Shown: positions 35,160-46,627 of the stretch, piece by piece | Layout: each line of letters begins with the position of its first letter | How positions within the stretch are numbered: position 1 is the stretch's first letter | NCBI GenBank assembly: GCA_000467715.1 | Contig: AJFK01000135.1 | Location: 1 to 64,000, forward strand | Length of the DNA stretch: 64,000 nucleotides | Source of the DNA: Hysterium pulicare CBS 123377 | Taxonomy: Eukaryota; Ascomycota; Dothideomycetes; Hysteriales; Hysteriaceae | Reading direction: 5' to 3' | Notes under the pieces: model-generated | The model's database searches: none | What the model saw: the letters and a program-made list of their open reading frames with translations, nothing else | What the model was told of the DNA's origin: nothing | Program-made: the position numbers and the translations under genes

Positions 35160-35542
35160 ACATCGCATGTCGAGGCCGGACTTGAAATGATTGGTTTGGA
35201 TGCTGGATACCTAGAATATGATGATGACGATGGAAATGGATGGGGTTACGGGGTTCTGCATAAGTCTGCATACATCAAGGTTTGTCGTTGTGACAATGTG
35301 AAAGGGCGCCCTCCCACCGTCTGTGAAGCTTATATAGATAGCATTTTGCTTCGATTCGCTGCTCATCCGCGTCTTCTTAGACGGGTTGAAAAATTGTTGG
35401 GCGTAAAAAAAGAAGGAACTCGATTGTCTTTTTCTTGGCATTTTTGCTGCGTCGCAGAATAGATGAAAACATACTTTTGTAGATATACATACAAATGGAA
35501 ATCTTTCCGCCAAACGCCCAACCTTACGCCAACTCCACACTC
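35160..35542. other. Tail-to-tail spacer glfA/PRO2
   Basis: Convergent 3' flanks with T-rich sequence; no gene recognised. Confidence 0.5.
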
Positions 35543-37348
35543 TCACACTCCATTAACTCCCGCAGATTTCTTGGCTCTGTGAACACGCAAAAGCTCCCGC
35601 TCCTCCTCGTCCCTCGCGCTCCACTCATCTAACGACAATCTCTCATGCCTCCACTTCTTCCCTCCAGCGCCATACTCAGCACTCACCTGCCCCTTTCCCT
35701 TAATAATCCACTTATAAATCGTCAAACCCTCCAGTCCCACCGGTCCCCTCGAATGAATCTTATTCGTACTAATGCCCACCTCGGTCCCGAACCCATATCT
35801 TTGGCCATCAGCCATGCGGGTGCTCGTATTCCAGTATACGGAAGCGGAGTCGATGCTACGGAGGAAGTGTTGAACGACCGAAGTGGGGGAAGGGGAAAGA
35901 GAAGTTAGGATCGCGTCTGTATGGTGCGAGGAGTGGGTGTTTATATGTTCGATAGCCTGGTCTAGTTTTTCGCTTTCTGTGGGGGCGTCGATTGTTTTTA
36001 TCGCTAATAATAGATCTAGGAACTCGGTGTCGTAATCTTCGGGCCCTGCGTCTTGAAGCATAGACGCAGAGTGTCTGTCCAGTTTCCCCTCGAGCGCGGA
36101 TTTAGAAGCCGCGTCACAGCGGAGCGATACACCGCGCGCAAGAAGCGCTTCAGCGACGGGAGGCAGGATGGTGGACAGCGCGTCGACGTCGACGAGGAGT
36201 TGTTCGAGCGCGTTACAACCGGCTGGATAGCTTGTCTTCGCGTCGAGGATTACATTTACAGCTAAGGGGATGGGGCAGGAGGCATGGAGATAGGTGCAGC
36301 ATATACCGTCCGCGTGGCCTAGAACGGGGATCGAGGTGCTGGATTTTACGGTGCGGACGAGTTTGTTGCTGCCGCGGGGAATCGCGAGATCAATGTATTG
36401 GTCGAGTTTTAGTAGGTCGGCTATCACGTCGTGGGTTTGGACGAGCTGGAGACAGGAGGAGGGGACGGATGTGGTGGAGAGGGCCTGTGAGATGGTGGAG
36501 CTGATGGCGCGGAAGGACTGAGTAGATTCTTTGCCGCCTGGACGTGTTGTTAGGAACGCTGGTGAGAAAGGAGATGATTGAGTATTTTACCTTTTAGAAT
36601 GGCTGCATTGCCGGATTTTATGGCGAGCGAGGCTATGTTGGCGATTACTTCGGGACGGGCTTCGAATATTATGAGGAGGACGCCTATGGGGCAGGTTATG
36701 CGTTCTAGGAGAAGGTCATCGTCGAGAAGGGTGCGCGAGGTGGTTTTGTTGACTTTTGGGTATGCTGTTAGAATAGATTCATGAATGGATGATATGGAAT
36801 ATCACAGATCGGGATGATTTTCTCATACTGAGGTAGAAAATGTGTGAACAGATTCGACTCTAACATAGAGGGTATGAATATGAGACGGCAGCAAACATAG
36901 ACGAGTCTCGAATAAACCTCGCATCATTGATGAATTACCAAAACTAGAGAAAGTCGAAGTCACATATTATTGAAGAAGCAATTTAAAAAGAAAGAAACGT
37001 GGTCAACATCAGGACTATGACACTCGGAACTGGAATACCACACGTACTTGGGTCTTCAAGATCTCGCACATCCAGTATGCCTTGCAGCATATCCTCGTAT
37101 TTCCCCTTCTTCCCCAGATCCAATCTCTTCACCAAGCTCTGGCTCAAAGTCCCGTTCTCTGCTGCTTTGTTTGCTGCTTCCAGATCCTGCGCATTTGCCG
37201 CGAGGATTTCATTCTTTGCTGCTAGCAGGGCATCATGGATTGCGGTTAACGCGGCATTGCGAGCTTCTGTAGGGAGAATAGCAAGTTTGCGAGAGCCCAA
37301 TCTGGCTGCTTGCGCAACCTCCAGAGGTGTTGCATTCGTCAGAGACAT
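35543..37348 (-). CDS. PRO2: Gamma-glutamyl phosphate reductase
   Basis: Three exons on the minus strand, 37048..37348, 36591..36764 and 35543..36537, encode 489 residues. The enzyme reduces gamma-glutamyl phosphate to glutamate semialdehyde, the second step of proline synthesis from glutamate (ProA family). Seen: VRDLEDP, the conserved [58 protein letters not shown], the catalytic-cysteine motif [25 protein letters not shown] and [18 protein letters not shown]. The first intron (about 283 nt) is long and its acceptor is the least certain point: the join gives [12 protein letters not shown] where yeast has DPVGKVKMAR. A TGACTCA site 52 bp upstream of the start codon fits control by the Gcn4/CPC1 regulator. 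Confidence 0.95.
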
Positions 37349-38176
37349 TGTAGTGGGTTTGATACGAAGGTTGTGATGTTTCGATGGTGTTGACGGAGCG
37401 TGACTCAGTTGAAAGAACTTTTCCCTACGATATTAGAAATCTAGACCTCCACCCGAGTCAATGCAAAGACGTCTGTCTTTGCCATTCAAGAGATCACGAT
37501 TGCAGATAAAGATTCCTATAGATACGTAGCATTGTGACGGAGATCTGTTTCCAGGGTTTGTTCAGCTTTTTTTGTGCCGAATCGAAGCTGACATGAACCT
37601 CGCCAATGGTGCGCCACAAATAGTGGCTCAGTCAACGACGAAGCCATCCCTCCACTCCACGTAACTAAGATCCATGCAAGTTCAATGTTATAGTATAGAA
37701 AATTCATTCTTGAATTTGCGCTTGTTGGTGCTGGATTGGTCACTCGAGTGACGTCGGGATCTCTGAAGAGGCGGGCCCCAGCCACACGTGCGCCGCCACC
37801 CGCCTTTTGGGCCGCTCATGATGCGCGACAGCCAACCTCTTCTGTTTACGCCCAACACCATCCTCCCATCTGGCCTGCCACATGACAACACTAACAAATC
37901 TCGGCTCGTGCATTGGTGAATTGTATTGGAATGGCTGGACTACCACCTTCTTAAGTGATACAGCTCTCCGGGCCTGCTTCCATGTCACAAAGCATCTACC
38001 CGCCTTCTCAACCTTTTGCAATACACGATTGACCATTTTATAGCATTGCTCACACAAACAGCTCTTTCAGTCGCACCGAAACTTCCATCTCTCCCGCTTC
38101 ACTCCTCAAACGGTGTAAATCCGACCTCATCAACCTCGAGCGCTTCCATCCCCTCTCAATCCCTTCTCACAGCAAA
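37349..38176. promoter_or_regulatory. Divergent PRO2/CRH region
   Basis: The 828 bp between the divergent start codons of PRO2 and the GH16 gene. The right end is pyrimidine-rich, as in the leaders of secreted proteins in fungi. No gene seen. Confidence 0.5.
37401..37407. promoter_or_regulatory. TGACTCA, Gcn4/CPC1-type site
   Basis: A perfect palindromic TGACTCA lies 52 bp upstream of the PRO2 start codon. This is the cross-pathway (general amino acid) control element bound by Gcn4 in yeast and CPC1/CpcA in filamentous fungi. A biosynthetic proline gene is a usual target. Its presence is seen; its function is inferred. Confidence 0.65.
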
Positions 38177-39674
38177 ATGCGGTCAGCTGCAAGAGCGCTT
38201 GCTGCTCTCGCATCGGCTGCTCTCCTCGCCGCTCCTATATCTGCACAAACGTACAGCAATTGCAATCCTCTCACCAACTCGGCATGTCCTGCAGACTCTG
38301 CGCTCGGCCGGACAGTCAACATCGACTTTACCTCGGGCTCCTCCGATAGCTTCACTGCCCAAGGCAACCCCACATACGATTCCAATGGCGCCTCATTCAC
38401 GATCTCCAAGTCCGGCGACTCTCCACAATTGACATCGAAATGGTACATCATGTTTGGGAGGGTCGACGTGCAACTCAAAGCTGCACCCGGTGCCGGCATT
38501 GTCAGCAGTTTCGTCATGCAGTCTGATGACCTTGATGAGATTGACTGGGAATGGCTTGGTGCCGATTCTGAGGAAGTGCAGTCCAATTACTTTGGAAAGG
38601 GGCAAACAACAACCTACAACCGAGGCGCATTTCACGCTGATTCTGGCAGCCAGTCCGGCTTCAAAACCTACACTATCATCTGGACAGCGACCCAAGTTAT
38701 CTGGCAAATCGATGGCGTCACGGTCCGGACCTTGGAGCCAGCAAATGCAAACAATCAATACCCTCAGACTCCGATGCAGATCAAGGTTGGCGCATGGAGT
38801 GGTGGTGATCCATCCAATGCTCCAGGGACTATCCAATGGGCTCGAGGACCGACCGACTACTCCAAAGCACCGTTTACCATGCAGGTCAAGTCCATCAAGG
38901 TTCAGGACTACTCTACTGGTACACAGTACCAGTATGGTGATACAACTGGAAACTGGCAGTCAATTCGCGCAGTAGGCGGGACGGTCAATTCCGGAGGTTC
39001 CCCCGTCGAGTCTGCTGCCCCTGCCGTGACCTCTTCCTCAAGCGGCCAGCCTATTCCATTTGTACCCCATGAGGGTACATCGACCTATGTCACACCCAGC
39101 GTCTACCCGTGGGTTCCAGAGGCTACAACATTATCGGCAGTCTCTACTCCCTCCTACAGCAATTACCCTGGACTTCCGAGCGGTTGGACAGTATCGAGTT
39201 CTGGAAAAGTTGTCCCCCCCAGCTCGGCACCTGTGAGTAAGATTAGTCCGTGCTTTTTCACCTCTTGGATACCCAGGCTAACTTTGATTTTCTCAGTCGA
39301 CACTCCGTCCCGCTTCGTCTACGCAACCTTCTGTAGTCTCGCCTTTGGCTTTATCTACGGATGGCGGCTTTGAGGTGGTCACTGCCTACGACCAACAAGG
39401 CTTCACGACCATCTACACGATGGCGGCTGGGGCCTCAACTATGCCAAAGTCCTATGATTCACGCGGCTTTCTCATCACTCCGGCACCCTCTCCTACTTCA
39501 ACGGGAAGCACCAACACGTTGGAGAATCACGCGGTAGATACCACTCTTACTACTTCCGCAACCACCACACCCTCAGCCTCTCCCTCGTCGCATTCGAACG
39601 GCTCGGACCGATCGATTGCTAGTTGGATTCTTGTTATTACTTCGGCATTGCTCGGTGTCATCTCCATCTTGTGA
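38177..39674 (+). CDS. GPI-anchored Crh-type GH16 transglycosylase
   Basis: Two exons, 38177..39232 and 39297..39674, encode 477 residues. Crh enzymes join chitin to beta-glucan in the wall. The product has a signal peptide (about residues 1-23), a cysteine pair in SNCNPLTNSACPAD, and the GH16 catalytic motif DEIDWEWLG with Glu121, Asp123 and Glu125. Further GH16 blocks are QSNYFGKGQTTTYNRG, YTIIWTATQVIWQIDG and QIKVGAWSGGD. After residue 270 comes a long Ser/Thr/Pro stretch, and the C-terminus (ASWILVITSALLGVISIL after SNGSD) fits a GPI-attachment signal. No chitin-binding CBM18 is seen, which distinguishes it from Crh1 forms that have one. Confidence 0.94.
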
Positions 39675-40604
39675 GCATTAGCCATTCAGCATCGTGATAA
39701 AAAACCGGATTTGGATTTGCATGAGCGACGGCGTATGGGCTTTGATATTTTTGGATAAACGAAGTCTCAGTGCGAGCTTCTTGGATTGGTATATTCTGTA
39801 CTCTTAGATATGACGGATCTGGGATTTTCTCCTTGATCTCGGATGAACTGATGTATTCATATGGTATAAGTAATGGATGAAGTTGATGGATGTGTAATAA
39901 GGAGCACGTCAGTAATGAATGAATTGTACTTTACGAACCTCGTTTCCTCTTTGCTTAGTGAAATATGCCAAGGGACGTTGTGCTTGTTGCGATGTTTCAG
40001 CGTCTGCAGGAAGCATTCAAAGGAGCATTTGTCTCGCCCTATCGCCCAGCTTGCGCTGTGTAACCCGTCAACTTTCCACTTTCCAACGGCCTGAATCGTG
40101 AATCATAAAAAGCAAACATTTTCGTTTCCTTTACAAACAGATGGACGATGATTCTGCCCAGAGGATATCGTCAGTTGCCGTGGACACTTGGAATGCATCC
40201 ATCGGCTACGCTCCGCATCTTCTCCTGTGGTGTCACTTATAAAAGTTGCACGCATTCCCTTGCTATATCATGTCTGCGCATTTCATTACTACTGAATCCG
40301 AAGCCCCATTTCAAGTAAATGCACTCTTTCAGACGAGGACTGCTGGTGACCGAAACCAAATTTCACTTCGTATTTTCCTGGGACCTTGGACGATCCTGGT
40401 CATTAACGCCCTCGCATGGCTGTATCGTGCATATATCAATAGGAAGCTCTTGCTGCTCACCTTCCTTCTTCAACAACCTTGCCGATCCTTTTCATTTTTG
40501 GCCTTACGATTACGAACTAGCCACGATATCACTTGCTTCCTACGAAGCATTCTTCCCCGCTCTCATCCCTCCAACATCTTCATCTCCTAGTATTTAGCGG
40601 AAAC
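39675..40604. promoter_or_regulatory. Intergenic with GH20 promoter
   Basis: This contains the 3' flank of the GH16 gene and the promoter of the GH20 gene. A TATAAAA is at 40238. Two overlapping frames of about 90-114 codons at 40246-40597 are rich in Leu/Phe/Arg and lack features, so I read them as leader. Confidence 0.5.
40238..40244 (+). promoter_or_regulatory. TATA box of the GH20 gene
   Basis: TATAAAA within CACTTATAAAAGTTGC, about 360 bp upstream of the start codon at 40605, in a region poor in coding signal. It would imply a leader of around 300 nt. Confidence 0.4.
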
Positions 40605-42524
40605 ATGAGGCATCTCGTTGCCGCTCCTCTTTTGATATCGTTAGCCACAGCCATATGGCCCATTCCTTCGACATACACACACGGAAACACAGTTTTATGG
40701 ATTGGAAAGGACGTCCAAGTTACATATAATTCCGCAGACGAAGTAGGCTCAATCCAATACCAAAACGAACCAGAATTGTATGTTCCGTTGACCTAACCTC
40801 ACGGGCTGACAGGGTGTTGTCCACTCACAGACATATAAACGCAGCTATGGTCAAAATTCCACTACTACTACCACCGGCCATGTGACGTCGGAACAGGTGG
40901 TCCAGTATGCCATTCAGAAAACGTACAGTACTATTTTCGACAAGAGCTTCGTACCTTGGAAATTTAACCCACGAAACTCGGATTTCGAGCCTTCGACCGA
41001 TGAGCAGAATTTCATTACGAAGATTACGCTGGATCAGGTAAAGTCCGATCCTCCAAATGCCATTAAACCTCTTGCCGGCGAAGTCGATGAATCGTACATG
41101 CTCAGATTGACCGAGGATGGCGAAGCATATATCACAGCGAACTCGTCAATTGGGTTAATCCGAGGCCTGACGACGTTCACCCAACTCTTTTTCAAACACT
41201 CCGACACAAAGGACAGCGCATATACGAACCTTGCCCCCGTCGACATCACCGACGTGCCCAAATTCGTTCATCGTGGCCTCAACATGGACGTCGCCAGGAA
41301 CTGGTTTCCAGTCGCGGACATCAAACGGACCATCGACGCCATCGCATACAACAAAATGAACCGATTCCACCTGCACGTGACAGACTCTCAGTCCTGGCCT
41401 CTGGAGATCCCCGCATTGCCATTGCTAGCGGAAAAGGGAGCATACGACTCCTCTTTCATATACAGTCCCGAGAAATTCAGAGAGATGGAATACTACGCCG
41501 CGATCCAGGGTGTTGAAATGATCACCGAAATCGACATGCCAGGTCATACCTCCTCCATCTGGTACGGATACCCGGATCTCATCGCCGCCTTCAACATCCA
41601 ACCCAACTGGGACTCGTACGCCGCCGAACCGCCATCCGGCACGCTGAAGCTGAATTCGTCGGCCGTAGACGATTTCTTGGAGAAGCTGTTTGATGATCTT
41701 CTACCGCGTATCAAACCTTACTCCTCATACTTCCACACGGGAGGCGACGAGGTGAACATGAACGCGTATACGCTCGACGAGACGGTGAATTCAAACGATA
41801 GCGCGGTCCTCCAACCACTGATGCAGAAATTCATCGATCGCAACCACGACCAAGTGCGGAGACTGGGTCTCACGCCTATTGTCTGGGAAGAAATGCTTCT
41901 GGACTGGAACCTCACGCTCGGAAGCGACGTCGTTGTGCAGACGTGGCTTAGTGATGCATCGGTGGCTAGCGTCGTGGGTAGGGGGCATAAAGCCCTCGCT
42001 GGAAACTATAATTACTGGGTAAGTAGATACATTCTCACCCCTTTCTCGTCCCCCTTTCTACCCCGACCACCCCAAGCCCCTGCTTAAATGATTGTGAAAA
42101 GTACCTCGACTGCGGCAAAGGCCAATGGCTCGACTTCCCCCCGGGCTTCGCATCCGAAAAATACTACCCCTACAACGACTACTGCTACCCAGTCCACAAC
42201 TGGCGTCTAATCTACAGCTACGACCCTCTCCAAGGCGTGCCCTCCAACCTCACTCACCTAGTTCTCGGAGGCGAAGCCCACATCTGGGCCGAGCAAACCG
42301 ATCCCGTGAACCTCGATCGCATGGTCTGGCCGCGGGCTTGTGCCGCTGCTGAGGTCCTGTGGAGTGGGGCGAAGGATGCAGAGGGGCGGAATCGGAGTCA
42401 GGTGGAGGCGAGTCCGCGGTTGAGTGAGATGAGGGAGAGGCTGGTTGCGGCGGGTGTGATGGCTGAGCCTATTCAGATGGTTTATTGTTTGCAGAATGGG
42501 ACGCAGTGTGCTTTGGATCATTAG
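40605..42524 (+). CDS. Beta-N-acetylhexosaminidase (GH20)
   Basis: Three exons, 40605..40777, 40845..42018 and 42102..42524, give 589 residues. The enzyme removes terminal GlcNAc (and GalNAc) from chitooligosaccharides; fungal NagA works outside the cell in chitin turnover. Seen: signal peptide MRHLVAAPLLISLATAIW, the N-terminal GH20b-like domain, then the barrel with FVHRGLNMDVARNWFP, KMNRFHLHVTDSQSWPLEI, ITEIDMPGHTSSIW and the catalytic pair Asp359-Glu360 in FHTGGDEVNMN. WEEMLLDW, VVVQTWL and LGGEAHIWAEQTDPVNLD complete the site. The C-terminus CLQNGTQCALDH is typical of fungal members. It lies just after the Crh-type gene on the same strand, both being wall-related. Confidence 0.96.
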
Positions 42525-42978
42525 CTTCTTTCGAGCCAGTGGACCCTTTTTCATCTTTTGTTAAGAGTTGGACGTTTTAAACATAATTGGGTTTGGATAT
42601 TGGGTAATGTATGTACTCATTCTTTTTCCTTTCTTTTAAATATTTACCCTAGGGATTTGGAGAAGCATATTGGAAAAGTGCACGCAAGAGTTGTAAGATA
42701 TTGTCTGCAACTTCCATGACTTGACTATTGCCCGAACTTAGCATGAGGGAGGGCTCGATTGGGAGCAATATCTACATCTGAATCCATCATTGAGTTTCCC
42801 TCCATCGCCATAAACCACCTAGTGCATGTGAGAGTCATGATATCCCCCCATTACCATAATAAACATTCCAAAACTCCAACACCCCAACACCAACCAAGCC
42901 CAAAGCAATCATCCCAGGGTACCAAGACCACAAACCACATTCTCCCATCACTCCCCCCTCCGAAACCACAAATACTTC
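42525..42978. other. Tail-to-tail spacer GH20/P450
   Basis: Convergent 3' flanks rich in C and A on the plus strand near 42.85-42.98 kb. No gene seen. Confidence 0.5.
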
Positions 42979-44807
42979 TCAGCCCTTCCTCCCCTTCCCA
43001 TCCCACCACACAACCTTAACAGGCTTCGCAGGCTGCAACACGATATCCGTATGCAAACCTGGCGCCTCCCCACCCATCCTATTCTCCACGAATTCAAACC
43101 TCTGAAAAAGCCTCACAAGCGTGTACGCCATTTCCGTGAGCGCAAACTGCTGTCCGATACAAATGCGCGGCCCACCATTGAATGGGATATAAGTCCAACT
43201 CTTAGGCGTCCAGCCATCCCACCGCTCGGGCACGAACTTCTCCACGGGGGGAAACCCGGATTCAGGGGGTGGGTAGAGATCCGCGCGGCGTTGCATGACG
43301 AGGGTTGAGTAGCCGACTGGCGTGTCTTTGAGTACGGCAATGGGTTGAGTGCCATCGGGACCGCCGCCGTGGGGGAGCGTGGTGTCGTGGAGGGCGAGGC
43401 GGACGTTGAAGGGCACGACGGGGTAGAGGCGTAGTGACTCGTTCAAGATGTGCTGGAGGTATTTCATGCTCTTTAGATCCTCGTATGTAGGTTTTCGCTC
43501 CAGACCGACATATTGCATAATCTCTTGGCGTAGTTTGGAGGTTATGCGCGCGTCCATGGAGAGGTGGTAGATGGCCCATGTTAGTGTGCAGGCGGTTGTG
43601 TCACGCCCGGCTAAGAGGATGCTGACGAGTTGGTCGCGGAGGGCTTTGCGATCGCGCGTGTACGCGGCAATGGCGTGCAGGAATGTGTAGCCTGAGTCGT
43701 GGTTTGTCTTTTTCTCGAGCTCGTCGGGTGGGAGGCGGAGGGCGTCTTCTATATAGGTGTTTACGAATGCGTCGATAGTTTTGATTGAGTCGAAGAAGCC
43801 CATGTGTTGGCGAGGGACTATCCAGTTAAGTCTCCTAATGAAATGTTAATGTTGATATCTTCACTTTCCCTCTGCTGGGGATTGTGCATGATATGGCGTA
43901 CCCAGCCCTCGAGATATAACTCTGGATCTTCTGAGCATTGTTGAATGCATCGGCAAACTCAGTCTGCGGCTTGACGAGACTATCCACGCTTCGGCCAAGC
44001 AAGAAGTGAGTGGCGGCGTCAAGGGTGTATCTAGGATCATGTCAATGGCTTGTTCTCCGATAGCGGGATATTTCGGATACCTAAACATCAGATCCATCAT
44101 CTCCACCTCTTGACCTTGACCACCAAGCTTTGCAGCAAGCACATTGAAATGCTCTTCGAAAATGTCAATGTCACTCAGTCGGTCCTTGATGAATTGTGGT
44201 CGAATCAATTGGCGAGAATTGTGCCACAGGTCACCGTCAGTGGTAAAGATGCCTGCGTAACTCCAAGTCAGCAACGACCATAAATCAAGATCCATCTTCC
44301 CTATCCTAAACCATTGCGCAGGTCTCTTCCAACGCCTATCACAGAACGTTCTCTCTTGCTCTTCCCTTGTTTGAGAAGAAGAAAGAAAGAGAGGTAAAAC
44401 CAACCATCTCCAAGAAAGTCATGAAAATCCCTTCGAAAGTTCTCCCCCTTCCCGAAATCCTGAAACTGCTTCGCCAAGATCGCTTTAATCAGCTCTGGAT
44501 CCGCCGTTATGATGGCTCGCGTGACACCTGTGCCGATCTCGCAAGTATATCCACCATTGCCGTACTCGCGGAACATGCCCTGCCAGAATTCGAGATTGCG
44601 GTTCTGGATGGTGTTCTTAATGGCTTTGTAGAGCATATCGATGCCCATGGGGAGGCGGATGGGGCGGACGGGAGCTCTGGCGCCGCCCATGCGGTGGAAA
44701 CGGCGGGTTTCGAGGTGGTAGAGGAGGGCATTTCTAAGATAACGGAGGATGAGGAAGGCGAGGAGGACTTTGGCCAAGGTCAGATGGGCAAGGAGGGATT
44801 CGAGCAT
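42979..44807 (-). CDS. Cytochrome P450, CYP52-like
   Basis: Four exons on the minus strand, 44405..44807, 44081..44252, 43902..44030 and 42979..43834, give 519 residues. An N-terminal membrane anchor (LAHLTLAKVLLAFLILRYL) places it in the ER. Landmarks are IFTTDGDLWHNSRQLIRP (C-helix), the I-helix LLAGRDTTACTLTW, the K-helix NESLRLYPVVPFNVR with its ExxR, and the heme-binding FNGGPRICIGQQ with Cys460. These agree with the CYP52 clan, whose members hydroxylate the terminal carbon of alkanes and fatty acids. Substrate is inferred from family only; CYP539 and other related fungal families share these motifs. Intron 3 ends in a short T-rich acceptor. Confidence 0.92.
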
Positions 44808-46627
44808 GGCGAGTGGTGTCTGGTTTGCTATTCAGGGCTCGGAGTGTTCTGCATGAGGCTGTTAGCTTTCAATGCCCTATGACGTTTGACAGGTTGGAAG
44901 GAAGTGACGACGGAGTGCCTGCAGTGACTGTGAGCGGTGAATATGACCTGGCCAGTTAGTCAAGGTATCAAAGTGCGCTGCAGTCAAGATGCGAGATGGC
45001 CGAGCAGCATGGGCATCAATCGGCAGCGTTTTGGGGTTGCTGCAGCCAACACATGTTGATGAGAGCGATGGCCTTGGATGCCGAGGTTGGTGGTAGAGGC
45101 TGACCCGATGGCAACAAGAGCCTGCTTTCTGGCCACGCACCCTGGACTCCCATCTTCGCTGGAAGGCCGGGTGAACTTATGAACTTATGAGATGGACGAT
45201 GCTCTCATCCGGCCAATCAGTTTTGGGGATGGTGGTATATGGTATGCGCCAGATACGATGGCTTTACTGGTCATGCATTATTGTATTTTAGAATCCACCC
45301 ATCGATCACATTGTTGTTTGGATGCTAACCGATTGTGTGAAATGGTTTTGCCATATGTGTCATGTCATACTAAATGCTTTGCAGAATCCGTGTCGAGCAG
45401 TGCAGCACTCTGCCGACAATTCGACTCTGTACAGCCCCGGAGAGTCTCAAGGGCATTGCGTGTTCTTCGACGATTTGCTATGGCTGGATACAATCCATTT
45501 GGAACGAACGGTTACGATAGTCAATCACCGACACGCGAACCTCAAGCCTCGATAGATCATCCGATGAAAGCAGCCCGACACTTCTGGTCGGCATATGGTT
45601 TAAAAACAACTAGGTGCGATCGAATCTTTAGATACAAAGCAGTGCATGCATGCATGTTGATCTGACGAAAAGTCGACCCTGAGTCGGCAACAAAAGCCAG
45701 AATCGAATCAAAGCCGAAGCCGAAGACAAAAACATTGAATGGAGGTTGGGAAGAAAAACAGAAGTTATGTGATTAGGGTTTAGACTTAGTAGTTGATCTT
45801 GATCGTTGGAAAGTCGTTTCGTAGCCCCGGAAATCCCATCCCCGCATTGCGGTCATAACATACGTGAGGTTCGTCATGAAAAGAGAAACAGTTGCAAAGA
45901 GAAGACCCGCATCGAAAATATGTAAGTTGAAAAGGGAAGTGAGGAAAGGTGGGCCTTGCTGCATGTACATGAAATGCTGTCTGGCTGGCTGCCAGGCCCA
46001 GGCATGGTGGTTCGCTGGTTTGGGTGGCAAAGAAACGCAAGAAGAAAGACGACGAGTCGTAAGTCGAAGGTCTACCATGTCAAACAAATCATCAACATCA
46101 GGGATGCCAACGGCTGTCACCATGCGCAAACAGCCAACAGCTAGCGAACTCGCCGCCTGTCCATTCTGTCTCCAAGCTCTGCCATTCCAAGACCATGACC
46201 CTCTTCCATCCCACTCGTGCCATTAGAAGAGGAGTGAGAAGCATCATCCATCACTGTCATGAATCCGTCAAGATATCTTAAAGAGAAATCATGAAATGAA
46301 AAAAAGAAATGGCCATTCCTCAATACAAAACAGAAATGCCGAAGAAGGTAAAAACAAAAGTTGAGAAAAGGCCAGCAAGTGAAATCGTTGGAAATCAGGT
46401 TTGTAGTATCCACAATGCACAACGGGAGACTTTTTTGGTCAGTCAATCGACCACGGACCAGATCGATGTAGTTTTCGTTAGAAAATGCTGCAAGAGTTGA
46501 ATGCCATAAATGCTCGCTCGCCTGCGAACCTTATGCAGTGACAACGCCAGTGATGCAATAAAACCGACTATTTATGAACAGCTGTCGTTTCAGAAGACGC
46601 CGAAGTGATGCGCAAGTGGATTGAAAG
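44808..46627. other. Intergenic, P450 promoter
   Basis: The 1.8 kb upstream of the P450 and downstream of the 671-residue gene. Frames of 60-157 codons at 45.2-46.2 kb have no protein-like character. Long A/G-rich tracts at 46.3 kb fit the 3' UTR of the next gene. No gene recognised. Confidence 0.5.

Noticed and set aside
40246-40597. Two overlapping frames before the GH20 gene
   Set aside because: They lie between a TATA box and the GH20 start codon and have leader-like composition; a short secreted protein seems less likely.
45192-46226. Frames of 77-157 codons upstream of the P450 gene
   Set aside because: Unstructured, cysteine- and histidine-rich translations without homology I can recall; read as promoter and 3' flank.
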